Positions 19,451 to 28,770 of a stretch of DNA of 64,000 bases are shown here, piece by piece (the first letter of the stretch is position 1; every line of letters starts with the position of its first letter). Origin of the DNA: Streptomyces sp. MMG1533 (GTDB lineage: Bacteria > Actinomycetota > Actinomycetes > Streptomycetales > Streptomycetaceae); contig NZ_LGDG01000210.1 in assembly GCF_001279775.1 (NCBI RefSeq), positions 36,582 to 100,581 of the forward strand, written 5' to 3'. The position numbers and the translations under genes were made by a program. A model generated the notes under the pieces. It did no database searches, was not told the DNA's origin, and saw nothing but the letters and a program-made list of their open reading frames with translations.

Positions 19451-20614
19451 TCACGCACTCTCCGGTATCGGCAACGGCCGCTTCTCGATCGCCGCCGCCA
19501 TCACCTCCGGAAACAGATCGGGCGTACAGGCGAAGGCCGGCGCCCCCAGCCCGGCGAGCGCTGCCGCGTGCTCCCGGTCGTACGCGGGCGCCCCCTCGTC
19601 CGACAGCGCCAGCAGCGTCACGAACTGCACCCCCGACGCCTTCATCGCCGCGACCCGCTTGAGCATCTCGTTCCGTATGCCCCCTTCGTAGAGGTCGCTG
19701 ATCAGGACGACGACCGTCTCCGCGGGCCGCGTGATCTGCGACTGGCAGTACGCCAGCGCCCGGTTGATGTCGGTGCCGCCGCCGAGCTGGGTGCCGAACA
19801 GGACGTCGACCGGGTCGTCGAGCTGGTCGGTGAGGTCGACGACCGCCGTGTCGAAGACGACGAGCCGCGTGCTGATCGAGCGCATGGACGCCAGCACCGC
19901 CCCGAACACGGACGCGTAGACGACGGACGCCGCCATCGACCCCGACTGGTCGATGCAGAGGATGACCTCCTTCTTCACGGACTGGGACGCCCGCCCGTAT
20001 CCGATGAGCCGCTCCGGCACGATCGTCCGGTACTCCGGCAGGTAGTGCTTGAGGTTGGCCGCGATGGTGCGGTTCCAGTCGATGTCGTGGTGGCGGGGCC
20101 GGTTGACCCGCGCGCTGCGGTCGAGGGCGCCGGTGAGGGTGGCACGGGTGCGGCTGGCCAGCCGCTTCTCCAGGTCCTCGACGACCTTGCGCACCACCGC
20201 CCGTGCCGTCTCCTTGGTGGTCTCCGGCATCGCCTTGCTGAGGGAGAGGAGCGTGCCCACGAGGTGCACGTCGGCCTCCACCGCCTCCAGCATCTCCGGT
20301 TCCAGCAGCAGCGTGGACAGCCCGAGCCGGTCGATGGCGTCGCGCTGCATGATCTGCACGACGGAGGAGGGGAAGTACGTCCGGATGTCCCCGAGCCAGC
20401 GCGCCACGGCCGGCGCCGACGTCCCCAGGCCCGCCGAACGGTCCCGCCCCGCCGGCCCCTTGTCCGCCTTGCCGTAGAGCGCGGCCAGCGCCCCGTCCAT
20501 CGCGGCGTCCTGCCCTGACAGCGCGCAGCCGGTGCCGTCGGCCGTGTCGCCCCCGAGGACCAGCCGCCAGCGCCGCAGGCGCTCCTGCGCCGGGTCGGTC
20601 AGCTCCGTCGTCAT
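19451..20614 (-). CDS. VWA-domain protein of a MoxR/VWA cluster (YehP-like)
   Basis: The 387-residue protein has a helical N-terminal half and a C-terminal von Willebrand A domain. The metal-ion-dependent adhesion motif is visible as CIDQSGSMAAS near residue 224, with the later GGGTDIN threonine and VVVLISDLYEGG aspartate in order. Proteins of this type partner with MoxR AAA+ ATPases, and a moxR-like gene lies upstream in the same run. The start is preceded by AGAGGAG. Gene order (MoxR, DUF5682, small ORF, VWA) matches the E. coli yehL-yehM-yehP arrangement. The biochemical role of the family is not established. Confidence 0.88.
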   Translation of the reverse strand: MTTELTDPAQERLRRWRLVLGGDTADGTGCALSGQDAAMDGALAALYGKADKGPAGRDRSAGLGTSAPAVARWLGDIRTYFPSSVVQIMQRDAIDRLGLSTLLLEPEMLEAVEADVHLVGTLLSLSKAMPETTKETARAVVRKVVEDLEKRLASRTRATLTGALDRSARVNRPRHHDIDWNRTIAANLKHYLPEYRTIVPERLIGYGRASQSVKKEVILCIDQSGSMAASVVYASVFGAVLASMRSISTRLVVFDTAVVDLTDQLDDPVDVLFGTQLGGGTDINRALAYCQSQITRPAETVVVLISDLYEGGIRNEMLKRVAAMKASGVQFVTLLALSDEGAPAYDREHAAALAGLGAPAFACTPDLFPEVMAAAIEKRPLPIPESA

Positions 20615-20660
20615 CCCGCAACTCCTCTGCGCTCGAAGGCCCGTTCCGCCGACCCGTTCG

Positions 20661-20828
20661 TCATCCGCGCACCCCCGTGCCGAGCCGCTCCCAGAGCGGA
20701 ATCACCGGCACGGTCGTCGTGAGACGGCCCTCCGCCCGGCGCCCGTGGCCGTCCCTGACGGCGTCCACCGCTTCGGCCCTCTCCCTCGTCCTCGGCTCGC
20801 TCAGCCGGTCGGTCGTCACGGTCGCCAT
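20661..20828 (-). CDS. Possible 55-residue ORF between the DUF5682 and VWA genes
   Basis: A 55-codon ORF begins at an ATG overlapping the DUF5682 stop codon (TGATG), an arrangement typical of translational coupling. It ends 46 bp before the VWA start. It encodes MATVTTDRLSEPRTRERAEA and continues to LTTTVPVIPLWERLGTGVRG. No domain is recognised. It fills an otherwise unusual 213-bp gap in a tightly packed gene run, but it could be non-functional. Confidence 0.35.
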   Translation of the reverse strand: MATVTTDRLSEPRTRERAEAVDAVRDGHGRRAEGRLTTTVPVIPLWERLGTGVRG

Positions 20829-23353
20829 CACGCCACCCCCACAAGGTCGTTGTCGTCGGTGCTCCCCACCTCGGCGTCCAGCCCCAGCAGCAGCCGCACC
20901 ACCGGCAGCACCGCGTCCGCCCGCCCGCTGTCGAGGTCGGCCGCGAAGCCGGGTATGCCGGAACCGGCCGCCGCCCCGCTCCCCCGCTGCCCCGGCCCAC
21001 GCCGGACCAGCTCGCCCAGGGTCCGACGCACCCCCGGCTCGTACGCCGAGAAGGTCCGCCGCAGCAGGGGCAGCACGTCCGTGAACGCCAACGCCGGCAC
21101 ACCCGTCAGCCATGCGTCGACCAGCCCGAGCAGCCGCTCGTCGTGCACGAGCAGCATTCCGCCGCCGGAGCCCCCGCCGACGAAGCCCTCGATCCACGCA
21201 GCCGCGTCTCCCGGTGGTGTCCCCGGCGACAGCACGAGCCCCATGAGCCGCGCCGCCTCGTCCTGCGCCAGCTCCCCCTCGTCCAGCAGCAGCCGTACGG
21301 CCCGTCCCCGGACGACGCCGGGCACGGTGTCCCGCCCGGACAGCACCCGAAGCACGGCCCACCAGCGCTCGCGCAGATCACCGTGTGCGGGGGCGGGGGC
21401 GGGTGCGGAGGCGGCAGGGGCTGGGGCGGGGACGGGGGCGCCATCGCCGCCCGGGATGCCGTGCGCGGACACGACGGCATCGCCCAGCAACCCCACCGCC
21501 CCGTGCACCGCGTCCACATGACGCCGCATCTCCTCCGCCGCGTCGGCGTCGAGCGCGGCGCAGGCCGGGGGCAGGCCGACGAAGATCCGCTCCGCGAGGC
21601 CCGCGGCGACCTCGGTCAGCGCGCCGGTGTCCGTGCCCCGTACGTCGCCGTAGCGGAGAGAGCGGACCAGGGCAGGCAGTGCCTGGGCGAGGTGGCCGAC
21701 GTCCGCGTCGAGCGCCGCACGGTCGGCGAGGACGCGCATCACCACGGGCAGCGCGTCCGGCAGTTCGGCCAGCAGGCAGCGCTCGGCGAGCGCGGTGACG
21801 TCGGCGAGGCCCTGCGCGGAGACGGCGTCCGCCTCGGCCTTGGCGGTCGCGGCGCCGAGCACGGTCGTGCCCCACACCCCCGCCTCCGCGACCCGCACCG
21901 ACAGCTCCGGCTCCCACCGCAGCCGCCACGCCTCCCGGAACGTGCCCGTACTCCCGCGCGCGGCCACCGGCTCGCCCCACCCCACGCCCAGCAGCCGCAG
22001 CCGGTGCAGCAGCCGGCTGCGCTCCGCGTCGGTGTCCTTGCGCAGATCGAGCTCCAACTCCCGCTCCAGCGCCTCCGGTTTGAGCCGCAGCCTGCGCTGG
22101 AGCCGGTCGAGGTCCCGCTGCAACGGCACCGCGGGCGCCGCCTGCGGCACCTCCCCCAGCACGTCCCCCACGACCAGCCGGTCGTGCACCAACGCCAGCG
22201 GCACGTCCGAGCCCTCGCACATCACCGCCCGCACGGCGTCGGTGGTCTCGCTCAGCCCGGGCAGCGGCCGCCCGCGCATCGCGGCGAGCGTCTCCGCCAG
22301 CCGCACCGCCTCGATGACATGCGCCGAGGACACGAGCCGGTCCTCGTCCCGCAGCAGGCCCGCCACCCTGGTCAGCCACCGCTCGACCGGCCGGTCCGGC
22401 GCGCCGAACAGATGCCCGTACCAGCCCGGCGAGTCGATGCCCGCGCCGTACCCGCTGCGGCGCGACAACCTGCGGTACGTCCACGGCACCCACGTCATGT
22501 CCGCCTTGACCTTGGGCAGCCCCTTCAGCAGCGCCCGGTCGGCGGCGACGGCGCTCTTCTGCCGCAGCGCGGGCACATGCCAGGCTCCGCACACCACGGC
22601 GACGCCGGCCCCGAACTCCCGCTGCGCCGCCCGCACCTGGAGCCGCATGTACGCCTCCCGCACGAGGTCGCGGTCGTGGCCCCCGCTCCCGTACGTCTCC
22701 CGCAGCGCCCCCATCGCCTCTTCGAGCACGACGAACGGCCCGAACGCATCCCCTTCGCCCACCCCCCGGTGCTCGACGACGTCCTCCCACCAGCGCTCCG
22801 GATCGTCATAACCGGCAGCCTCGGCAAGCACCGCGAGCGGATCGATCCGAACGTCGACGCCGACGGCCCTCTGGCCGGCCGCGTCGCTGTCGGACTCGCC
22901 GTCTCCCCCGGCCGAGGGCTCCTCGCGCTCCCCGCCTGCGGGCTCCTGCGTCTCCTCTCCAGGCTCGTCCCTCTCCCACGCCAGCGAGTGCGTGGCCGGC
23001 AGGTCGATGAAGCGGGCCGGGACGTCGTGCTCCAGGGCCCAGCGGATCGCGACCCATTCCGGGGAGAACTCGGCCAGCGGCCAGAACGCCGAGCGGCCGG
23101 GCTCGTCCACGGCGTGGGCGAGGAGCGCGACCGGCGGCCGCATGTCCTCGTCCGCGGCGAGCGGGATCAGGGCGTCGGCCTCGGGCGGCCCCTCGATCAG
23201 CACCACCCGCGGCCGGGCCGCGGCCAGCGCCGCCCGCACGGCCCGCGCGGACCCGGGCCCGTGATGCCGCACCCCGAGCAGCAGCGGCCCGGCCCCCCTG
23301 CTCCCGGACTCCTCAGTGCCCGTCACACCGTCCCCCTCGCTCTCCGAGTCCAC
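20828..23353 (-). CDS. DUF5682 family protein (YehM-like)
   Basis: The 841-residue soluble protein starts with LLLGVRHHGPGSARAVRAAL and VVLIEGPPEADALIPL, a fold reminiscent of TraB/erythromycin-esterase-like domains. A long helical C-terminal half follows. The HHGPGSA and EGPPEAD motifs near residues 30-60 are characteristic of DUF5682, the family of E. coli YehM. It lies between moxR and the VWA gene on the minus strand, about 40 bp after moxR. Function is unknown; the fixed neighbourhood suggests it is the third partner of the MoxR/VWA pair. Confidence 0.85.
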   Translation of the reverse strand: MDSESEGDGVTGTEESGSRGAGPLLLGVRHHGPGSARAVRAALAAARPRVVLIEGPPEADALIPLAADEDMRPPVALLAHAVDEPGRSAFWPLAEFSPEWVAIRWALEHDVPARFIDLPATHSLAWERDEPGEETQEPAGGEREEPSAGGDGESDSDAAGQRAVGVDVRIDPLAVLAEAAGYDDPERWWEDVVEHRGVGEGDAFGPFVVLEEAMGALRETYGSGGHDRDLVREAYMRLQVRAAQREFGAGVAVVCGAWHVPALRQKSAVAADRALLKGLPKVKADMTWVPWTYRRLSRRSGYGAGIDSPGWYGHLFGAPDRPVERWLTRVAGLLRDEDRLVSSAHVIEAVRLAETLAAMRGRPLPGLSETTDAVRAVMCEGSDVPLALVHDRLVVGDVLGEVPQAAPAVPLQRDLDRLQRRLRLKPEALERELELDLRKDTDAERSRLLHRLRLLGVGWGEPVAARGSTGTFREAWRLRWEPELSVRVAEAGVWGTTVLGAATAKAEADAVSAQGLADVTALAERCLLAELPDALPVVMRVLADRAALDADVGHLAQALPALVRSLRYGDVRGTDTGALTEVAAGLAERIFVGLPPACAALDADAAEEMRRHVDAVHGAVGLLGDAVVSAHGIPGGDGAPVPAPAPAASAPAPAPAHGDLRERWWAVLRVLSGRDTVPGVVRGRAVRLLLDEGELAQDEAARLMGLVLSPGTPPGDAAAWIEGFVGGGSGGGMLLVHDERLLGLVDAWLTGVPALAFTDVLPLLRRTFSAYEPGVRRTLGELVRRGPGQRGSGAAAGSGIPGFAADLDSGRADAVLPVVRLLLGLDAEVGSTDDNDLVGVA

Positions 23354-23393
23354 CCCGAGTCTTCGTCGCCCTGACGCCCCCTCCCCATGGCGC

Positions 23394-24524
23394 TCACGCG
23401 CTCACCTCCCGGCAGGCCCGGTAGAAGTCCTTCCAGTCGTCGCGCTCACGGACGACCGCCTCCAGGTACTCCTGCCAGATGACCCGGTCGGCCGCGGGGT
23501 CCCGGACGACGGCACCGAGGATGCCCGCGGCGACGTCGCCGGCCCGCAGCACGCCGTCGCCGAAGTGGGCCGCCAGGGCAAGTCCGTTGGTGACGACGGA
23601 GATCGCCTCGGCCGTCGAGAGCGTGCCGCTCGGCGACTTCAGCTTCGTACGTCCGTCGGAGGTGACGCCGTCGCGCAGTTCGCGGAAGACGGTCACGACG
23701 CGACGGATCTCGTCGATGCCGTCGGGCGCGGCGGGCAGGTCGAGGGAGCGGCCGAGCTGGTCGACGCGGCGCGAGACGATGTCGACCTCGGCCTCGACGC
23801 TCTCCGGCAGTGGCAGCACGACCGTGTTGAAGCGGCGGCGCAGGGCGCTGGACAGGTCGTTGACCCCGCGGTCGCGGTCGTTGGCGGTCGCGATCAGGTT
23901 GAAGCCGCGGACCGCCTGCACCTCCTGGCCGAGTTCCGGTATCGGCAGCGTCTTCTCCGACAGGATCGTGATGAGCGTGTCCTGCACGTCGGCCGGAATA
24001 CGGGTCAGCTCCTCGACCCGGGCCGTCATCCCCTCCGCCATGGCCCGCATGACCGGGCTGGGCACGAGGGCGTCGCGGCTCGGGCCGTGCGCGAGCAACT
24101 GCGCGTAGTTCCAGCCGTACCGGATCGCCTCCTCCGGTGTGCCGGCCGTGCCCTGCACCAGGAGCGTCGAGTCGCCGCTGACCGCCGCGGCCAGGTGCTC
24201 GGACACCCAGGTCTTGGCGGTGCCGGGCACGCCGAGCAGGAGCAGGGCGCGGTCGGTGGCGAGGGTGGTGACGGCGACCTCGACCAGCCGGCGCGGGCCG
24301 ACGTACTTCGGTGTGATCACCGTGCCGTCGGGCAGGGTGCCGCCGAGCAGATATGTGGCGACGGCCCACGGCGAGAGCTTCCAGCGCTCCGGGCGCGGTC
24401 GGTCGTCCTGCGCGGCGAGTGCGGCGAGTTCACCGGCGAAGGCGTCCTCGGCGTGCGGCCGCAACGCGACGGCAGGCTCCCCGTCAGGTACTTCCACAGA
24501 CATCGGTTCCACAGACACAGACAT
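23394..24524 (-). CDS. MoxR-type AAA+ ATPase (YehL-like)
   Basis: The 376-residue protein contains Walker A LLGVPGTAKTW near residue 96 and a GWNYAQLLAHGPS insertion. EELTRIPADVQDTLITILSEK lies in the Walker B region, followed by FNLIATANDRDRGVNDLSSALRRRF with the sensor Asn and arginine finger. MoxR ATPases act as chaperones that assemble or activate partner complexes, usually with a VWA protein. I chose the ATG at 24524, behind GGAGGGGG; the frame is open upstream. It is divergent from the SWIM gene, and its promoter side carries TTGTCAGTG followed by a near-match -10 element (see separate entry). Confidence 0.92.
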   Translation of the reverse strand: MSVSVEPMSVEVPDGEPAVALRPHAEDAFAGELAALAAQDDRPRPERWKLSPWAVATYLLGGTLPDGTVITPKYVGPRRLVEVAVTTLATDRALLLLGVPGTAKTWVSEHLAAAVSGDSTLLVQGTAGTPEEAIRYGWNYAQLLAHGPSRDALVPSPVMRAMAEGMTARVEELTRIPADVQDTLITILSEKTLPIPELGQEVQAVRGFNLIATANDRDRGVNDLSSALRRRFNTVVLPLPESVEAEVDIVSRRVDQLGRSLDLPAAPDGIDEIRRVVTVFRELRDGVTSDGRTKLKSPSGTLSTAEAISVVTNGLALAAHFGDGVLRAGDVAAGILGAVVRDPAADRVIWQEYLEAVVRERDDWKDFYRACREVSA

Positions 24525-24567
24525 GGCTGAGGCCCCCTCCAGCTCGGCCGGTTCGGATCTGGCACCA

Positions 24568-24590
24568 ACCGTGCACCACGGCACTGACAA
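24568..24590 (-). promoter_or_regulatory. Candidate DNA-damage-type promoter of the moxR operon
   Basis: On the minus strand TTGTCAGTG is followed after exactly 8 nt by CACGGT. The actinobacterial RecA-NDp (PafBC-type) motif is TTGTCRGTG-N8-TAnnnT, so the first element is perfect and the second differs only at its first base. The predicted start point leaves a leader of about 37 nt carrying the GGAGGGGG ribosome binding site. Confidence 0.55.
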
Positions 24591-24639
24591 TGCGATCTGA
24601 CCTGCACAAACGCGCTGGCGAAGGCGTTCGCCGGACCGA

Positions 24640-24662
24640 TTGTCAGTGGTGGGATCTACCTT
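24640..24662 (+). promoter_or_regulatory. Perfect match to the LexA-independent DNA-damage promoter motif
   Basis: TTGTCAGTG, an 8-nt spacer and TACCTT fit TTGTCRGTG-N8-TAnnnT exactly. The -10 element ends 7 bp before the ATG of the SWIM gene, so the predicted transcript would be leaderless. It forms an inverted pair with the similar element facing moxR. Confidence 0.7.
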
Positions 24663-24669
24663 CGATGTC

Positions 24670-26025
24670 ATGACTCAGCAGGGGGTGCGCTGGAGTGCGG
24701 ATCAGGTGCTGGCACTGGCGCCTGACGCCTCATCACGCAAAGCGGGAAGCAAACTCGGCGCGGCCGGGCCGTGGTCCGAGGCGGGAAGTTCCGGCGAGGG
24801 GACGGTGTGGGGGCTGTGCAAGGGCAGTGGCAGCAAGCCGTATCAGACGGTCGTCGACATCGCGGACGCGTCCGGCCCGGCGTACAAGTGCAGTTGTCCG
24901 AGCCGCAAGTTCCCGTGCAAGCACGCGCTCGGGCTGCTGCTGCTCTGGGCGGGCGAGGACGGCGTGGTGCCGGCCGCGCAGCCGCCGGACTGGGCCGGGG
25001 AGTGGATAGAGGGGAGAAGGCGGCGCGCGACGGAGAAGCGGGCCGCGGGTGCGGCCGGTGCCTCGGCGGGCTCCGGTGATCCGGAGGCGGCGCGGCGCAG
25101 GGCGGAGCGCCGGGCCGAGCGGATCACCGCGGGTGCCACCGAGCTGGAGCAGCGGCTGGCGGACCTGCTGCGCGGCGGCCTCGCGGGCGCGGAGCAGACG
25201 GGGTACGGGCTGTGGGAGGAGACGGCGGCCCGCATGGTGGACGCCCAGGCCTCCGGACTGGCGGCGCGGGTGCGGGAGTTGGGGGCGATTCCGTCGTCCG
25301 GTCCCGGCTGGCCGGTGCGGCTGCTGGAGGAGTGTGCCCTGCTCCACCTCCTCGACCAGGGCTGGCTGCGCCGGGAGCGACTGCCCGACGGCCTGGCGGC
25401 GACGGTCCGTTCCCGCGTCGGTCTGTCCGCCTCGGCGGACGGCCCGCCGGTGCGGGACAACTGGCTGGTCCTCGCCCAGTACGACACGGCGGACGCGCGC
25501 CTGACGACCCGTCGGACATGGCTGTACGGCGCCGAGTCGGCCCGTACGGCGCTGCTCCTCTCCTATGGCGCCGCGGGCCGCGCACCCGAACTCGCGCTCC
25601 CGGTGGGTCTTGCCCTGGATGCGGAGGTGTCCTCCTATCCGGGGGCCGGGCAACTGCGTGCGGCCCTGGGCGAGCAGTTCGCCCCGCCCGCTCCCGCGGC
25701 GACCCGACCGCCGGGGGTGACACCGGCCCGGGCGGCCGACCGTTACGGCGAGGCCCTCCGGGACGATCCCTGGCTGGACTCGGTCCCGGTGACGCTGGAC
25801 CGGGTCGTCCCGACCCCGGACGGCGACTCCTGGCAGCTGGCGGACGCCGACGGGGACGAGGCACTGCCGATCAGTCCCACGGCCCGCTCCCGTCCGGGCC
25901 TGTGGCGGCTCGTCGCCCTCTCCGGCGGGGCACCCGTCAAGGTCTTCGGCGAGTGCGGCCATCGTGGCTTCACCCCGCTGACGGCCTGGCCGGAGGGGCC
26001 GGGCGAGGCGGTGTCCCTGTGCTGA
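24670..26025 (+). CDS. SWIM zinc-finger protein (YehQ-like)
   Basis: The 451-residue protein carries a SWIM zinc-binding motif, YKCSCPSRKFPCKHALGL, near residues 72-89, with the CxC and CxH ligand pairs intact. The rest is helical with few recognisable motifs. SWIM domains bind nucleic acid or proteins. E. coli YehQ is the counterpart in the yeh cluster. The ATG at 24670 lies directly behind a damage-type -10 box with no room for a ribosome binding site, consistent with leaderless translation. It is divergent from moxR and is followed by the DUF5691 gene after 178 bp. Confidence 0.88.
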   Translation: MTQQGVRWSADQVLALAPDASSRKAGSKLGAAGPWSEAGSSGEGTVWGLCKGSGSKPYQTVVDIADASGPAYKCSCPSRKFPCKHALGLLLLWAGEDGVVPAAQPPDWAGEWIEGRRRRATEKRAAGAAGASAGSGDPEAARRRAERRAERITAGATELEQRLADLLRGGLAGAEQTGYGLWEETAARMVDAQASGLAARVRELGAIPSSGPGWPVRLLEECALLHLLDQGWLRRERLPDGLAATVRSRVGLSASADGPPVRDNWLVLAQYDTADARLTTRRTWLYGAESARTALLLSYGAAGRAPELALPVGLALDAEVSSYPGAGQLRAALGEQFAPPAPAATRPPGVTPARAADRYGEALRDDPWLDSVPVTLDRVVPTPDGDSWQLADADGDEALPISPTARSRPGLWRLVALSGGAPVKVFGECGHRGFTPLTAWPEGPGEAVSLC

Positions 26026-26203
26026 ACCGACGGCACCGCGACCGCCGTGCGGCACCGGCCGTCACCAGCAGAGCGCTCTGCCCACCGGCCTCGGCACCAC
26101 CGCCCCCGACCGACGCAGGCCACCCACACCTGGCCTGCCCCACGGGACACACGCATCGGGTGAGCCTTCAACCACTTCCGGGCACCGCACGGAAAGGAAC
26201 CGA

Positions 26204-27823
26204 ATGAACAGCACCTCCGCTCCTGCGGACGCGCCCGCGCCGGGCGCCTGGGAGGAACTCGTCACGGCCGCGCTGCTCGGCACGGAGCGGCGCACACCGC
26301 CTGGCTCGGCGCCGGGCCGGGAGGCGCCGGTGGCGCTGCTGGACGCGGCGGCCGTGGAGACCGTACGACGGCGGGCCGGCCTGCGGCCCGGGCGGGCGGC
26401 CCGGCGTCCGGAACCGGCGGCCCCGGACCCGCGCCCGCCCCTGCCCGCCGCGGCGGCGCGCAGGCTGGCGATGCTCCTGGCCGACCGTCCCGGCACCGGC
26501 GGCGGTGGCCGCAGAGGCACGGCACCGGACCTGATGGAACTGCTGCCGCAGTGGCTGGCGGCGACGAATGACCGTGGTTTCGCCGCGCCTCCCGAGGTGC
26601 TGCCCGCCCTGCTGGACGCGGCCCGGGGACGTACGGACCTGCGGCCGGCCGCGCTGACCTTCGCGGGACCGCGTGCCGTGTGGCTGGCCCGGCTGAACCC
26701 GGACTGGCGGTTCGCCCTGCGTGCGACACCGGGCGGGGGCGCGGCACTGCCGCACTCCGAGGACACCGACAGGATCCAACAGCTCTGGCAGGAAGGGCTG
26801 TTCGCCGAGCGGGTCGCCCTGCTCGGCGCGATACGCGCCCGCGAGCCCGCCGCCGCACGCGAGTTGCTCACGACGACCTGGGCGACGGAGCGGGCCGAGG
26901 ACCGGCTGATGTTCCTCGACTCGCTGCGTACGGGGCTGGCCGCGGCGGACGAGCCGTTCCTGGAGCAGGCGCTGTCCGACCGGAGCCGCAACGTACGGGC
27001 CACGGCGGCGGAGTTGCTGTCGGCGCTGCCGGGTTCGGCACTCGCGGCGCGGATGGCGGTCCGGGCCGGGGCGTGCGTGGCCGTCGACCACACGGGGGAC
27101 GCACCGACCCTGGCGGTCGAGGCGCCGCACGAGTGCGACGCGAGCATGGAGCGCGACGGAGTCGTGTCCAAGGCTCCGGCGGGCCGGGGTGAACGGTCCT
27201 GGTGGTTCGGTCAGTTGGTGGAGGCGGCGCCGCTCGCCACCTGGTCGGCGCGACTGGGCGGCCGTACCCCCCGGGAGATCGTGGCTCTGCCGGTTGCGGA
27301 CGACTGGCAGGGCGAGCTGCACGCGGCGTGGTGCCGGGCGGCGGTGCGGCAGCGGGACGCAGGGTGGGCGCGGGCACTGCTCGGGGCGCCCGCGGCACCG
27401 GAGGCCGGCGGTCCGGGCGCGGTGTCACTGGCCGAACGCGCCAAGCTGCTCGGCACGCTGGGCTCCGCCGAACGGGCCGAGTGGGTGGCCGGATTCATCT
27501 CGGCCCACGGGCTGTCCGAGGCGTTCCAGCTGCTCGGGGTGTGTGCCGTGCCGTGGGACGAGCCATTGGGGCGGGCCGTGGTGGACGCGCTCAACATCGC
27601 ACGGGATGCCGGGAGTTACCCATGGAGTTTCAGTGGAGTGATGGGGCTGGCGGAACGCTGCCTCGCCCCGTCCGAAGCGAGCCGCCTCGACGGACTGCTG
27701 GCGGTGCCGGACGAACCGGAGGACGCCAGTCCCGGAGCCGGGGGCTACTGGGCGGAGGCCTTCCAGCGCCTGGTGACGACGTTGCGGTTGCGGGCGGCGA
27801 TGGCCGAGGAGTTGGGGGCGTAG
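26204..27823 (+). CDS. DUF5691 family protein
   Basis: The 539-residue protein begins WEELVTAALLGTERRTPP, the conserved opening of DUF5691. It continues as an Ala/Leu-rich helical, HEAT-like protein (for example AAARELLTTTWATERAEDRL and NVRATAAELLSALPGS). It follows the SWIM gene on the same strand, and GGAAAGGA precedes the ATG. DUF5691 proteins are commonly encoded beside SWIM/MoxR/VWA genes in actinobacteria. Function is unknown, and a scaffold role is only a guess. The 178-bp gap upstream shows no other ORF. Confidence 0.8.
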   Translation: MNSTSAPADAPAPGAWEELVTAALLGTERRTPPGSAPGREAPVALLDAAAVETVRRRAGLRPGRAARRPEPAAPDPRPPLPAAAARRLAMLLADRPGTGGGGRRGTAPDLMELLPQWLAATNDRGFAAPPEVLPALLDAARGRTDLRPAALTFAGPRAVWLARLNPDWRFALRATPGGGAALPHSEDTDRIQQLWQEGLFAERVALLGAIRAREPAAARELLTTTWATERAEDRLMFLDSLRTGLAAADEPFLEQALSDRSRNVRATAAELLSALPGSALAARMAVRAGACVAVDHTGDAPTLAVEAPHECDASMERDGVVSKAPAGRGERSWWFGQLVEAAPLATWSARLGGRTPREIVALPVADDWQGELHAAWCRAAVRQRDAGWARALLGAPAAPEAGGPGAVSLAERAKLLGTLGSAERAEWVAGFISAHGLSEAFQLLGVCAVPWDEPLGRAVVDALNIARDAGSYPWSFSGVMGLAERCLAPSEASRLDGLLAVPDEPEDASPGAGGYWAEAFQRLVTTLRLRAAMAEELGA

Positions 27824-27869
27824 GCCCTCGGACGACAGGCACCCCGGCCCAGCCGCACCGCGCGACCGC

Positions 27870-28286
<417 letters not shown>

Positions 28287-28770
28287 CACTGCCTCCATGA
28301 AGCGACTACATCCATCCGTACCGACAAGTACCGCATCGGCAGGGAAGTGAACGAACGTTATCGCCAGGATCCCGCAACGGGCAGTTTCGCGGTGGATACC
28401 GAGGGGGAAATCACACGTGGGACACGTTCGGGAGCCGCGACGAGGTCGTCGCACCGCCGCGCCGCAGGCCGCGCGCCGCGGCGGTGAGGCGTTTCGGCGA
28501 GGGCACGAAGGGCACGCAGGGCAGGTAAGGCACGACAGCGGGGAGCCTCGTCGCCACACCGACAGGGAACCTCGTCAGGTCATCGGCGCACCACCAGCAC
28601 CACCCGCACACCAGCACACCAACCGCATCGACAAACCCGGAAACACGCGCCGCGCACCATCCTCACCCCACGTGCCCCACTCGCGCTCCGTCGAAGACCT
28701 CCGCAGCGCCTCCCCACAAGGGCACACGGGGGACAGAGCCGTCCTGCCGTGTGCCGACAGGAGGTCGGCC
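28287..28770. other. Gene-free 484-bp divergent intergenic region
   Basis: The region separates icmB from the lipase gene and should hold both promoters. It shows G+C-rich short repeats, including several AGGGCA blocks near 28503-28535 and a CCGCCGCG/CGCGGCGG inverted repeat near 28456-28486. I see no convincing ORF. Confidence 0.5.

Noticed and set aside
28349..28360. LexA-like box GAAC-N4-GTTA upstream of icmB
   Set aside because: One half-site is imperfect and no repair gene is adjacent, so chance is more likely.
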